DNA of 64,000 bases from Lysinibacillus composti (GTDB lineage Bacteria; Bacillota; Bacilli; Bacillales_A; Planococcaceae): positions 1-64,000 of the forward strand of contig NZ_JAFBDY010000011.1 in NCBI RefSeq assembly GCF_016908465.1. Reading direction: 5' to 3'. A program made the translations under genes and the position numbers. Below are positions 35,341 to 42,847 of the stretch, in pieces; within the stretch, counting starts at the first letter, position 1, and each line of letters starts with the position of its first letter. A model generated the notes under the pieces. The model was not told where the DNA came from, did not search any database, and was given only the letters and a program-made list of their open reading frames with translations.

Positions 35341-35577
35341 GTGAATCCATTGGTTGAATTTTGTATTAGTAACCTAGCAAAAGGCGCTCAAGAAACATAT
35401 GAAATATTAGAAAAGGATCCAAATATTGATGTTCTTGAATATGGTTGCTTAAGTTACTGTACAACATGTGATCGTAACTTTTATGCCATCGTTAATGGAG
35501 ATATTGTTGAAGCTGAAACACCAGAGGAATTAACAAAAAAGATTTATGATTACATTGAAGAAAATCCATTATTTTAA
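35341..35577 (+). CDS. yuzB: YuzB family protein (DUF1450)
   Basis: A 78-residue cytosolic protein of the DUF1450 family. [10 protein letters not shown] opens the chain and [18 protein letters not shown] carries three closely spaced cysteines, suggesting thiol or metal chemistry; the function is unknown. The GTG at 35341 is the start: GAGGTGA lies 8 nt upstream and the length equals B. subtilis YuzB. The in-frame upstream extension to 35317 would include the ribosome binding site. The ATG overlapping the GTG is out of frame. Confidence 0.85.
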   Translation: MNPLVEFCISNLAKGAQETYEILEKDPNIDVLEYGCLSYCTTCDRNFYAIVNGDIVEAETPEELTKKIYDYIEENPLF

Positions 35578-35662
35578 AATAATAGTAAATACAAATATAC
35601 TTTGAATTGTGTATTATTTACATAAATAAGGCTTGGACATAATTAAAGAAAATAGTACCTTA

Positions 35663-35740
35663 AAAGTAGCCACTCTCCAGAAACCGCGGCCTACCAATGT
35701 AAGCCGCGCAAAGTTTCTGGAACGTTTAGAAGGTTACTTT
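35663..35740. repeat. strong isolated stem-loop next to element copy 3
   Basis: A 78-nt imperfect hairpin: TCCAGAAACCGCGGC (35676-35690) pairs with GCCGCG (35703-35708) and GTTTCTGGA (35713-35721), and outer AAAGTA pairs with TACTTT. It lies 86 bp after yuzB and 7 bp before the outer stem of element copy 3. It is not followed by a T tract. Confidence 0.7.
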
Positions 35741-35746
35741 ATATGT

Positions 35747-35887
35747 GAGCGGTCCTAACACAAAGCCGGGGGCAAAAGCGCCACGTCGTGTGGCATTGCC
35801 CCCATGACCAACATCGTGTTGGCCTCATAGACAAGTCGAAAAGACATGTTTCAACATGGCTTTGCGGCTTGTGTGCTCATACCGCTC
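35747..35887. repeat. GC-rich structured intergenic element, copy 3
   Basis: The best-formed copy. Outer stem GAGCGGT (35747-35753) pairs with ACCGCTC (35881-35887). Next is CACAAAGCCG (35759-35768) with CGGCTTGTG (35865-35873), with one bulge. Hairpin A is GGGGGCAA (35768-35775) with TTGCCCCC (35796-35803) around a 20-nt segment that contains GCCAC-GTCGT-GTGGC. After the linker ATGA comes hairpin B, CCAACA-TCG-TGTTGG (35808-35822), then CATGTT-TC-AACATG. It lies between convergent yuzB and yutF. Confidence 0.72.
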
Positions 35888-35954
35888 TCTGCTTCTACTT
35901 TATTAGAATTAAGATTTGAATGTTTCCTATTTTTAATCATTGCTTAAAAACAAA

Positions 35955-35993
35955 AAAACACCATTTTTCTCAAATGAGAAAAATGGTGTTTTT
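35955..35993. terminator. bidirectional terminator at the 3' end of yutF
   Basis: AAAACACCATTTTTCTCA pairs perfectly with its complement across a 2-nt loop, with flanking A and T runs. Confidence 0.92.
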
Positions 35994-36027
35994 GGGTTTG
36001 CCTGAGCTTTCTTATATCAAATGAACC

Positions 36028-36795
36028 TTAAATATTAAAAAAATCCAGATTCTCTATACAATATGTTGGTTGCTCTTCTTTCTGTTGTACCATCTCAGTG
36101 TTCGTAACACCTGTATTCACATGAATTGTATCGCAACCAAAACGTATTCCACAGAGGATATCCGTATCGTAATTATCACCTATCATGACCATCTCTTTTC
36201 GATCTAGCCCATGCTCTTTTTGAATGACTTCAAGCATGACTGGGGAAGGTTTTCCAATAAAAATTGGGTCAACTGCTGCAACATTTGCAACTAATCTTAC
36301 AAAAGAACCGTTTCCAGGTACGAAACCTTTTTCATCTGGGAATTTCACATCTTCATTTGTCCCAATTAGCTTTGCCCCTCTTTGAACCGCTAAACAAGCT
36401 TTTGATAGCTTTTGATAGTCAATCATTCGATCAATTCCCATTACAACAACATCAGGGTTCTCATCTTCTATGTGATTGAATCCAACTGATTTTAAAGCAA
36501 ACCGTAAACCATCTGAACCAATAGTATGTATCTTGGCTTTAGGATAGTGGTTTGCAACGTATTTAGCCGTTGCAAGTGAACTCGAATATATTCGCTCTTC
36601 CTCTACAATTAAACCAATATTGCGTAAAGCTTCTTGTAACTGTGCAGGAGTTTTAGATGAATTATTCGTCACGAAGTAATATTCGAGATTATTTTTTTGA
36701 AGATTTTGTATAAATTTAACTGCTGTTTCGATTCCTTCTTTCCCTCGATATACCGTACCGTCTAAATCAAAACAGTAGGCTTTATAATTATTCAT
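36028..36795 (-). CDS. yutF: HAD-type phosphatase, NagD/p-nitrophenylphosphatase group (YutF)
   Basis: A 255-residue HAD hydrolase of the TIGR01457-like group. Motif I is FDLDGTVYRG (about 9-18), motif II VTNNSS, the C2 cap lies between, and motif IV is MIGDNYDTDI. It dephosphorylates small phosphorylated metabolites; the natural substrate is unknown. The start codon overlaps the yutE stop by 8 nt, so yutE-yutF is a translationally coupled pair. Confidence 0.9.
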   Translation of the reverse strand: MNNYKAYCFDLDGTVYRGKEGIETAVKFIQNLQKNNLEYYFVTNNSSKTPAQLQEALRNIGLIVEEERIYSSSLATAKYVANHYPKAKIHTIGSDGLRFALKSVGFNHIEDENPDVVVMGIDRMIDYQKLSKACLAVQRGAKLIGTNEDVKFPDEKGFVPGNGSFVRLVANVAAVDPIFIGKPSPVMLEVIQKEHGLDRKEMVMIGDNYDTDILCGIRFGCDTIHVNTGVTNTEMVQQKEEQPTYCIENLDFFNI

Positions 36796-37243
36796 TATGG
36801 TTCTCCGGTAAAAATGCAGAAACAGGTCCTAATTCATTTTCTAAATAGCTTAAAACAAGGCCCGAATACTTCTTCAAAGATGGTAAGTTGCTTGTCATCA
36901 CATCAACAACCTGTTGATCATTCACATCGATAAATTCACGAACAAGCATTTTGCGTAAAGCGACTACTTCTTTTAATGGGTTTTCCATGTCTTCCGTAAT
37001 CACTTTCTCATCGATTAAAATATCGATAATGTCTTCATAGCTTCCTGGGTCGCGCATAATAAAGCCATCAATCATTAGATTTCCTACATCCATTAACGCT
37101 TCGATTGTATTATGGCCAATACATTGTAGTGCTAATTTAGATTTATCATCATTTAACCAATTCGATTCTTCCTCAAATAACGTTAAAATTTTATCCAAAT
37201 AGTTTAATGTTGCACCAATTTTACTTCGATCTACAAAATACAT
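36788..37243 (-). CDS. yutE: HepT-like/DUF86 domain protein (YutE)
   Basis: A 151-residue helical protein of the DUF86/HepT-like HEPN group: DRSKIGATLNYLDKIL near the start, and ALQCIGHNTIEALMDVGNLMI in the middle. The HEPN RNase motif R-x4-H-x-Y appears as R-x4-R-x-F (RKMLVREF), so the catalytic histidine is absent and toxin activity is unlikely. No MNT antitoxin gene is adjacent; it pairs with yutF instead. The ATG at 37243 follows AAAGGAGTG; longer frames reach 37378 without a site. Confidence 0.85.
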   Translation of the reverse strand: MYFVDRSKIGATLNYLDKILTLFEEESNWLNDDKSKLALQCIGHNTIEALMDVGNLMIDGFIMRDPGSYEDIIDILIDEKVITEDMENPLKEVVALRKMLVREFIDVNDQQVVDVMTSNLPSLKKYSGLVLSYLENELGPVSAFLPENHNE

Positions 37244-37332
37244 AGATAAGCACTCCTTTAAATATAAAAGTTGATAGCTGTTTCTTATATATAGTAACAT
37301 ATTCTTAAGAGTTGGAAGGAGTTCAAAATAGC

Positions 37333-37599
37333 ATGGAACGTTTTTTCTTATATGATGATGTTGAAGATACAAAAACACGATTTGTAAGTTTCACAGGTAA
37401 AAGACTGCGTTATGACTTAGCGATTATGCAGTCAAATCGCTTTTTTGGAAAAGTATTAGTTTTAGATATGCAATTTAACCGTTTTGCAATAATCGGTACA
37501 GATGACCTTGAAGAGCCGGGATATTTAGAACATGTTTTTAACCGAACAGAAGAAGAAGCAGAAGATCTTAGAGAATATCTAATAGAATTATTAGCATAG
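37333..37599 (+). CDS. DUF3055 family protein
   Basis: An 89-residue acidic cytosolic protein beginning MERFFLYDDVEDTKTRFV, with the pattern of DUF3055 (function unknown). It is rich in acidic residues at the end (RTEEEAEDLREYLIEL). AAGGAG lies 11 nt before the ATG at 37333; an upstream TTG at 37312 would place that site inside the gene. It is divergent from yutE-yutF and followed by a terminator. Confidence 0.78.
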   Translation: MERFFLYDDVEDTKTRFVSFTGKRLRYDLAIMQSNRFFGKVLVLDMQFNRFAIIGTDDLEEPGYLEHVFNRTEEEAEDLREYLIELLA

Positions 37600-37683
37600 G
37601 TAAAAATGGAATACCTTAATCGTGTTATCTGGCTATATAGTCACGTTTCTTAGTAAGTTTGATAAATAAGATTCATTAAAAAA

Positions 37684-37730
37684 TAAAACGCCTCACATAA
37701 GCTATAAAAGCAAATGTGAGGCGTTTTAAT
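37684..37730 (+). terminator. terminator of the DUF3055 gene
   Basis: TAAAACGCCTCACAT pairs perfectly with ATGTGAGGCGTTTTA across a 15-nt loop. Confidence 0.9.
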
Positions 37731-37733
37731 CTA

Positions 37734-37931
37734 TTATCTTCATTCAGTAGAAGACTTTCACTTTCACCTATAAAGGTAAAAATATGAATGGATCATATTT
37801 TATTATTTTTAATGGGTAGGCAACCAGGCTGAATGAAGATAAATCCTCCAGCGGTTGTCACGGATATTGTTAGGAGTTCATTGTGCATGCACAATGAAAA
37901 ATCCGGACGCAATTACGTCAAGACGTAATTG
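37734..37931. repeat. cluster of inverted repeats between the DUF3055 gene and yutD
   Basis: Three perfect structures in 200 bp. TTATCTTCATTCAG (37734-37747) pairs with its complement at 37829-37842. A 22-bp uninterrupted palindrome lies at 37877-37898, centred on GTGCATGCAC. CAATTACGTC (37910-37919) pairs with GACGTAATTG (37922-37931). The last touches the yutD stop codon but has no good T tract. It is unlike the element at 29079, 32786 and 35747. Confidence 0.75.
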
Positions 37932-37932
37932 A

Positions 37933-38283
37933 TTATTGTTCTATTCCCTCTTGAATTTCTTCATTTACAGCTTGTTCTACATGAGTAGTTGACTCAAGTT
38001 GTTTTGGAGCTTTACCTGTTTTTCGTAAAATAAAATATGCGCAGCCAAAATTACAGTACTCGTATAAATAATCTTCTACACTGCTAATTTTTGTATCAAA
38101 TGTTGCTTTGTGGTTTTTATCTTCAAAGAATCCTTTTAGTCTAAGTTGACCATATCCCCAATCACCGACGATATAATCATACTTTGTTAAAATGTCTGAG
38201 AAACGTGAAAGGAATACATCTTCTTTAAAACCTTCACGCACATTTTCTACGATTTCGTATGCATATCCTTCTGCAACAATCAT
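37933..38283 (-). CDS. yutD: YutD family protein (DUF1027)
   Basis: A 116-residue cytosolic protein of the YutD/DUF1027 family: FSDILTKYDYIVGDWGYGQLRLKGFF and the C-terminal YLYEYCNFGCAYFILRK segment with two cysteines are characteristic. The function is unknown. GGAGGAGG precedes the ATG. It lies 26 nt after lipA and is probably co-transcribed with it. Confidence 0.87.
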   Translation of the reverse strand: MIVAEGYAYEIVENVREGFKEDVFLSRFSDILTKYDYIVGDWGYGQLRLKGFFEDKNHKATFDTKISSVEDYLYEYCNFGCAYFILRKTGKAPKQLESTTHVEQAVNEEIQEGIEQ

Positions 38284-38309
38284 TGATATACCTCCTCCAC
38301 AAAGCCTAA

Positions 38310-39227
38310 TTACGCTTCTGCTTGTAGCTGTCTCTCTTTTGTTGCCTCATTTACTTGCTCATCGGCATGATAACTACTACGAACTAACGGACCAGCTTCG
38401 CAATGCTTGAACCCTTTATCCATTGCAATTTTACGAAGTTTACCAAACTCTAGAGGTGTATAATATTTTTGTACTGCTAGATGTTTCTTAGATGGTTGCA
38501 AATATTGACCAATTGTCATAATATCCACATTGTTTGCACGAAGATCATCCATAACTTCGATAATTTCATCCCACGTTTCACCTAATCCGATCATTAAAGA
38601 TGACTTTGTTGGAATATCAGGTTGCATTTCTTTCGCTCTTCTTAAAAATTCAAGTGAACGATCATATTTTGCACGTGCGCGAACTCTTGGAGTTAAGCGA
38701 CGTACTGTTTCAATATTATGGTTTAAAATGTCCGGTTTTGCATCCATTACCATTTGTAAGTTTTCTTCTACTCCACCTAAATCAGAAGGTAATACTTCAA
38801 CGGATGTTTGAGGTGTTTTGCGACGAATTGCGCGAATTGTTTCAGCTAAAACTCCTGCTCCACCATCTTTTAAATCATCACGTGCAACCATTGTAATTAC
38901 TACGTGTTTTAAATTCATGATTTCAACAGAATCGGCTACGCGTTCTGGTTCTGCCAAATCAAGTTCATTTGGCAATCCAGTTTTAACTGCACAAAAACGA
39001 CAAGCACGTGTACAAACTGCACCTAAAATCATCATTGTTGCTGTTCTACGCTCTCCCCAACATTCATGGATATTTGGACAACGTGCTTCCTCACAAACTG
39101 TATGAAGGTTTTTCTCACGCATTAATTTTTTTAGACCCTTATATTCGTCGTTCGTATTTAACTTTATCTTTAGCCATTCAGGTTTACGTAAAATTTCTTT
39201 ATTGTTAGTAGGTTTACAAGAAGTCAT
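38310..39227 (-). CDS. lipA: lipoyl synthase
   Basis: A 305-residue radical SAM enzyme that inserts two sulfurs into octanoyl groups to make lipoate. Both clusters are visible: the auxiliary-cluster motif Cx4Cx5C ([12 protein letters not shown]) and the radical SAM motif Cx3Cx2C (CTRACRFC). The C-terminal SSYHADEQV segment provides the conserved serine ligand (RSSYHA). The ATG at 39227 follows ATAGGAGCG; an extension to 39254 lacks a site. Lipoate made here serves GcvH (61678) and 2-oxoacid dehydrogenases. Its clusters presumably come from the Suf system. Confidence 0.96.
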   Translation of the reverse strand: MTSCKPTNNKEILRKPEWLKIKLNTNDEYKGLKKLMREKNLHTVCEEARCPNIHECWGERRTATMMILGAVCTRACRFCAVKTGLPNELDLAEPERVADSVEIMNLKHVVITMVARDDLKDGGAGVLAETIRAIRRKTPQTSVEVLPSDLGGVEENLQMVMDAKPDILNHNIETVRRLTPRVRARAKYDRSLEFLRRAKEMQPDIPTKSSLMIGLGETWDEIIEVMDDLRANNVDIMTIGQYLQPSKKHLAVQKYYTPLEFGKLRKIAMDKGFKHCEAGPLVRSSYHADEQVNEATKERQLQAEA

Positions 39228-39352
39228 TTTTTCCGCTCCTATCGTTCTATACATTACTATTTAATAATTGTACTATACATACTGTTGTCAATGTAACATA
39301 TTCCTTCCCTTGCAACAACTAACTTATTTTTCTATACCAATGTTCAAAATTT

Positions 39353-40150
39353 TCAATTATTATATTCTTGAACCGGGTTTGGATAAGGTACTTCGATGGA
39401 AGGTTGCGCTCCCTCTCCACCGTTCGTATAAATATTTGGAACAGTCCCTCTTATTAAACCAATCGCTACTGGAATTTTTTGTTCAACTGTTGTTGATTTA
39501 CTAGCAAATGGGACGATGATTTGTACATTTACAATTAAATTTAAATTTACTTCAACTAATGCATTATTAATACCAAACTCTTTAAATGTTGTTTCAACGC
39601 CACTTGCTACATTCCCAATAATATGAAATCTTATTGGAACTTTTGGACCTAAATTCCCCAGTAATGGGAGGTTTAAAGCTTGTGCGATTGGAACCAAGAA
39701 AACAATCCCATCTCCAGCTTGGATTTCATTTACATCATACTCGATATTGTCTAACTCTGGTAATTTAGACAAATCACCATTTTCGGCTAGTTCTAAATGT
39801 TCCTTTACTAAGGCAACTGTTTCACCACGTACTCGGTTAATAATTTCGGTATTAAATTTTGTTGTAACCATATAATCAGATTCTGTCGGTAAATCCTCTA
39901 TAATATCATTAACATCTAAAACTGTTGATGTTCTAGCATTAATTGCTTTACTGACAACATGTGAAGCAATTTTTGTTGTTTGCACTTCAGCATATTGCAA
40001 ATACGTTGGCATTAATCGGGAATTTAATAAATATAGGAAGAAGATCAGCGTAGCCATAAATGCCAAAACAAATAAACCTAATCGATTATATTTGTTACTT
40101 CTTCGCTTATAATAAAATTTCATTCTTTTTGGTGGTCGACGAGAAAACAA
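39353..40150 (-). CDS. yunB: sporulation protein YunB
   Basis: A 265-residue protein: a basic N-terminus (RRPPKRMKFYYKRR), one membrane helix (about 24-42) and an extracytoplasmic domain with repeated beta-rich stretches (VNEIQAGDGIVFLVPIAQAL, GNLGPKVPIRFHIIG). In B. subtilis YunB is a SigE-dependent protein needed for full sporulation, so this marks a spore former. It starts at TTG (40150) with AGGAGGAG 7 nt upstream. That site forms the 3' arm of the preceding gene's terminator hairpin and the T tract includes the start codon. Confidence 0.88.
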   Translation of the reverse strand: MFSRRPPKRMKFYYKRRSNKYNRLGLFVLAFMATLIFFLYLLNSRLMPTYLQYAEVQTTKIASHVVSKAINARTSTVLDVNDIIEDLPTESDYMVTTKFNTEIINRVRGETVALVKEHLELAENGDLSKLPELDNIEYDVNEIQAGDGIVFLVPIAQALNLPLLGNLGPKVPIRFHIIGNVASGVETTFKEFGINNALVEVNLNLIVNVQIIVPFASKSTTVEQKIPVAIGLIRGTVPNIYTNGGEGAQPSIEVPYPNPVQEYNN

Positions 40151-40188
40151 AAAATCTCCTCCTGTTCCAATTTATGAACAAGAGGAGT
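40148..40188 (-). terminator. terminator of the HD-GYP gene overlapping the yunB start
   Basis: Minus-strand CTCCTCTTGTTC pairs with GAACAGGAGGAG (11 Watson-Crick pairs and one T-G, 8-nt loop), then ATTTTTTG. The 3' arm contains the yunB ribosome binding site and the T run ends in its TTG start codon. Confidence 0.82.
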
Positions 40189-40191
40189 GGA

Positions 40192-41295
40192 CTATTCGAC
40201 ACCAATTACATATTCTGTTTCTACCTTTAAAATCTTTAAATTAGTCACTTCCAATAAATTAAGAATATAAGTTGCTTTTAACAGAATTTGATTTTCTTCG
40301 AATATTCGAATAATTGGTCTTGAGGAATCAGCTATATTTTGTTTTGCTACAACACCCCGTCGACCATCCGATAGCATGACAATTGTACCATTTGGATAAT
40401 GAACAACACTTCTCTTTAATGCTTCTACAACTTTGGCATCGTAAAGCGTTCCACTACCAGCGTCAATAATACAAATTCCCTGCGAAGGCAACATTTTTTC
40501 TCGATAAACACGATTAGAAGTAACTGCATCGAAAACGTCTGCAACAGCAATGACTTTTGCATAAGGATGAATCTCATAATCAACTAAACCTCGAGGGTAG
40601 CCACTTCCATCAAGTCGCTCATGATGCTGGAAGGCACAATGTGCAACAAGTAGTGAAATCGTATGTAAATTACGTAAAATTTCAAATCCATATGTAGTAT
40701 GATGTTTCATCGTTTCATATTCTTCATCTGATAAACGACCCGGTTTTAATAAAATACTAGTAGGAACCATTAACTTCCCTACATCGTGTAACATCGCACC
40801 GATTCCGATATTTCGAAGATCATTAGAGGAATAACCTAATTCCTTTGCAATAGCAAGTGAATAAAGAGTCACTTGAAATGAATGTTGATATAAATACTCA
40901 TCATATAAAAATGCATCTGTGAGTACAGTTAAAATTTCTTCACTATTTAATATTGAATCTAATAAATCATCAACTATAACACCAATTACCTTGGATTGCT
41001 TATCCAATACTAAGGACGCATCTTTGAAATTTAGTCCTTTAATTTTATGGAAAGAATCGGTAATCTGATTAACAATCTTCATCCGCTTTTCAGTAGGAAC
41101 TGATTCCTCGACTTCAATACCACTAGAAATCAAATCATCAATATATACATAACGAATATTTAATTGTTTTAATCGTTCAATAATACGGTCAGAGACAATT
41201 GCATCAGCTTTTAATAAAGGGTGACCAGCCTCATTATAAATTGTTCTGCCAATTTTCATTCCCGATTTTAGTATATTTATTGAAATTAGCCTCAT
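40192..41295 (-). CDS. HD-GYP domain protein, probable cyclic-di-GMP phosphodiesterase
   Basis: A 367-residue cytosolic protein. The N-terminal 130 residues have no catalytic motif and may sense or dimerise (DUF3391-like start). The HD-GYP domain (about 135-310) shows HSFQVT, LHDVGK (the HD pair), MKHHTTYGFEIL and the hallmark HHERLDGSGYPRGL, followed by ADVFDAVTS. All metal ligands appear intact, so it should be active. The C-terminal 60 residues follow VYPNGT-like spacing (VHYPNGTIVMLSDGR). I see no clear Shine-Dalgarno sequence: the 12 nt before the ATG read GGAGCAAAATTT. Confidence 0.9.
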   Translation of the reverse strand: MRLISINILKSGMKIGRTIYNEAGHPLLKADAIVSDRIIERLKQLNIRYVYIDDLISSGIEVEESVPTEKRMKIVNQITDSFHKIKGLNFKDASLVLDKQSKVIGVIVDDLLDSILNSEEILTVLTDAFLYDEYLYQHSFQVTLYSLAIAKELGYSSNDLRNIGIGAMLHDVGKLMVPTSILLKPGRLSDEEYETMKHHTTYGFEILRNLHTISLLVAHCAFQHHERLDGSGYPRGLVDYEIHPYAKVIAVADVFDAVTSNRVYREKMLPSQGICIIDAGSGTLYDAKVVEALKRSVVHYPNGTIVMLSDGRRGVVAKQNIADSSRPIIRIFEENQILLKATYILNLLEVTNLKILKVETEYVIGVE

Positions 41296-41403
41296 AAATT
41301 TTGCTCCAATTCATTTCTCATAACAATACCACTGCCGTTATTATATGCGTTCTATTCATACCACTTCAACAACTTATTGAAACGAAACTGACTTAACGCA
41401 ATA

Positions 41404-41436
41404 TATAAAGCTCGCCACTTGTAGAAGTGGTGAGCC
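41404..41436 (-). terminator. terminator of the yunF-yunE-yunD cluster
   Basis: Minus-strand GCTCACCACTT pairs with AAGTGGCGAGC (one mismatch, 4-nt loop), followed by TTTATAT. It lies about 25 bp after the yunD stop codon. Confidence 0.75.
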
Positions 41437-41458
41437 GGCTTTCAATTAAAAAATAACC

Positions 41459-42820
41459 TTATAAATACTTCTTGCCATGTTCAACTAAAATATCTCGCAA
41501 AAAGAGTGGTAAGTAATACTTTTTCTTTGCATACTTAAATGTTGGAAAGAAGTAACCAAATGTAAACATATCTAGGGTTGCTAACTGATATGTGGCATCC
41601 AAATCAGCTTTTACCCCTTTCACGAACAACTCTCGATGCTTGTTTAGTGAAAAATTATAAGTGAGCATTTTTCCAAAAATCGATCCCCTAAACCCTAATC
41701 CCTTTAACTCTAATAGAGGCCATTCCTCATTTTTGGATTGGGATAAAATTTCTCTTAGCTCCGTTCCAGTTAGTTCGATTACACATACATTAATGGGATG
41801 AGGTAAAATTCGATGAATATCATATGAAGTAATAACTCCTTTATGTAATCCATCTAAAAAGATCCCTGCATTAAACATGGTACAATCTGCATTTGTGAAA
41901 TCTAACAGAGCTTGAGCAAACAACTTTGAGATTTGCGAGTGATGAAACCATTCTTTATTATAGGTTTTTTTTGTTTCAAACACAGGAGCTTGCAATAATT
42001 CCTTCCCCACACCGGAAAGCTCTTGCAAAAATTTCTCTTCCTCTTCAATCTCTGAAAGGAGTGCGTTTTCAATGACCTGTTCTTCTTTATTAACTAATTG
42101 GTGTGTTTGCGGATTAAACTGAAGAGTAAGATGACCTGTATAAGCACCAAATTTCCCACAACCAGTTAGTAATACACCATTAACCATTTTTCCATCCTGT
42201 AGTAAATGATGTGTATGCGAACCGAATATAACATCAATGGCAGGACAAGCCTCTGCTAAAAGTTCATCTTCTGTAATCCCTAAATGAGATAGACAAAGTA
42301 ATATATCTACTTCGCTTCTTAATTGATTAGCTATTTCGATTAATTTTTCTTTAGGTTCTGTTACATTCCAATTTAGTTCAGTATAAAAAACTTTATACAA
42401 CGCTGTTGCGCCAATTACTCCAATTGTTGTACCACTTTCTGTTTTAAGTATTGTATATGGCTTTAGCCACTTTGGCGCACGTCCATGTAAGGGTTCAATA
42501 TTTGCTACTACAACATCAAAATTAGCTTCATGATACAGCGAATAGAGGTCTTCAAAGGATAGCGTGATTCCTTCATTATTCCCGATTGTTACAACATCAT
42601 ATTGCGCTTCATTTAATAGTTTTACGTTACCTTTTCCTAATGTCGCTTCAGTATAAATATTTGAACGGTCAAGATGGTCACCAACATCAAAAAGAAAACT
42701 TGGCTCACCTTTTTTTGCATTTTCTATGCGTTGTTTTTTAATAAATGATTGCATACGTGGCCAGTATTCAAAATGACTATGTATATCATTTGTATGATAT
42801 ATATGAATTGTTTCAAGCAT
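41459..42820 (-). CDS. yunD: metallophosphatase/5'-nucleotidase family protein (YunD)
   Basis: A 453-residue protein of the UshA/YfkN type without a signal peptide, so cytosolic. Metallophosphatase motifs: IYHTNDIHSHF (about 6-16), DVGDHLDRS, GNNEG and FGSHTHH. The C-terminal 5'-nucleotidase domain begins near 310 (CTMFNAGIFLDG). The ATG at 42820 is preferred, with AAAGGATGG upstream; an in-frame ATG at 42832 overlaps that site. It is the third gene of a yunF-yunE-yunD run. The substrate is probably a nucleotide, but this is not shown. Confidence 0.85.
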   Translation of the reverse strand: MLETIHIYHTNDIHSHFEYWPRMQSFIKKQRIENAKKGEPSFLFDVGDHLDRSNIYTEATLGKGNVKLLNEAQYDVVTIGNNEGITLSFEDLYSLYHEANFDVVVANIEPLHGRAPKWLKPYTILKTESGTTIGVIGATALYKVFYTELNWNVTEPKEKLIEIANQLRSEVDILLCLSHLGITEDELLAEACPAIDVIFGSHTHHLLQDGKMVNGVLLTGCGKFGAYTGHLTLQFNPQTHQLVNKEEQVIENALLSEIEEEEKFLQELSGVGKELLQAPVFETKKTYNKEWFHHSQISKLFAQALLDFTNADCTMFNAGIFLDGLHKGVITSYDIHRILPHPINVCVIELTGTELREILSQSKNEEWPLLELKGLGFRGSIFGKMLTYNFSLNKHRELFVKGVKADLDATYQLATLDMFTFGYFFPTFKYAKKKYYLPLFLRDILVEHGKKYL

Positions 42821-42847
42821 GTTGTAATCCATCCTTTTCGCAAAAGG

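Noticed and set aside
36788-37243. Toxin-antitoxin system built on the HepT-like yutE
   Set aside because: The catalytic histidine is missing and the partner gene is a HAD phosphatase, not a MNT nucleotidyltransferase.
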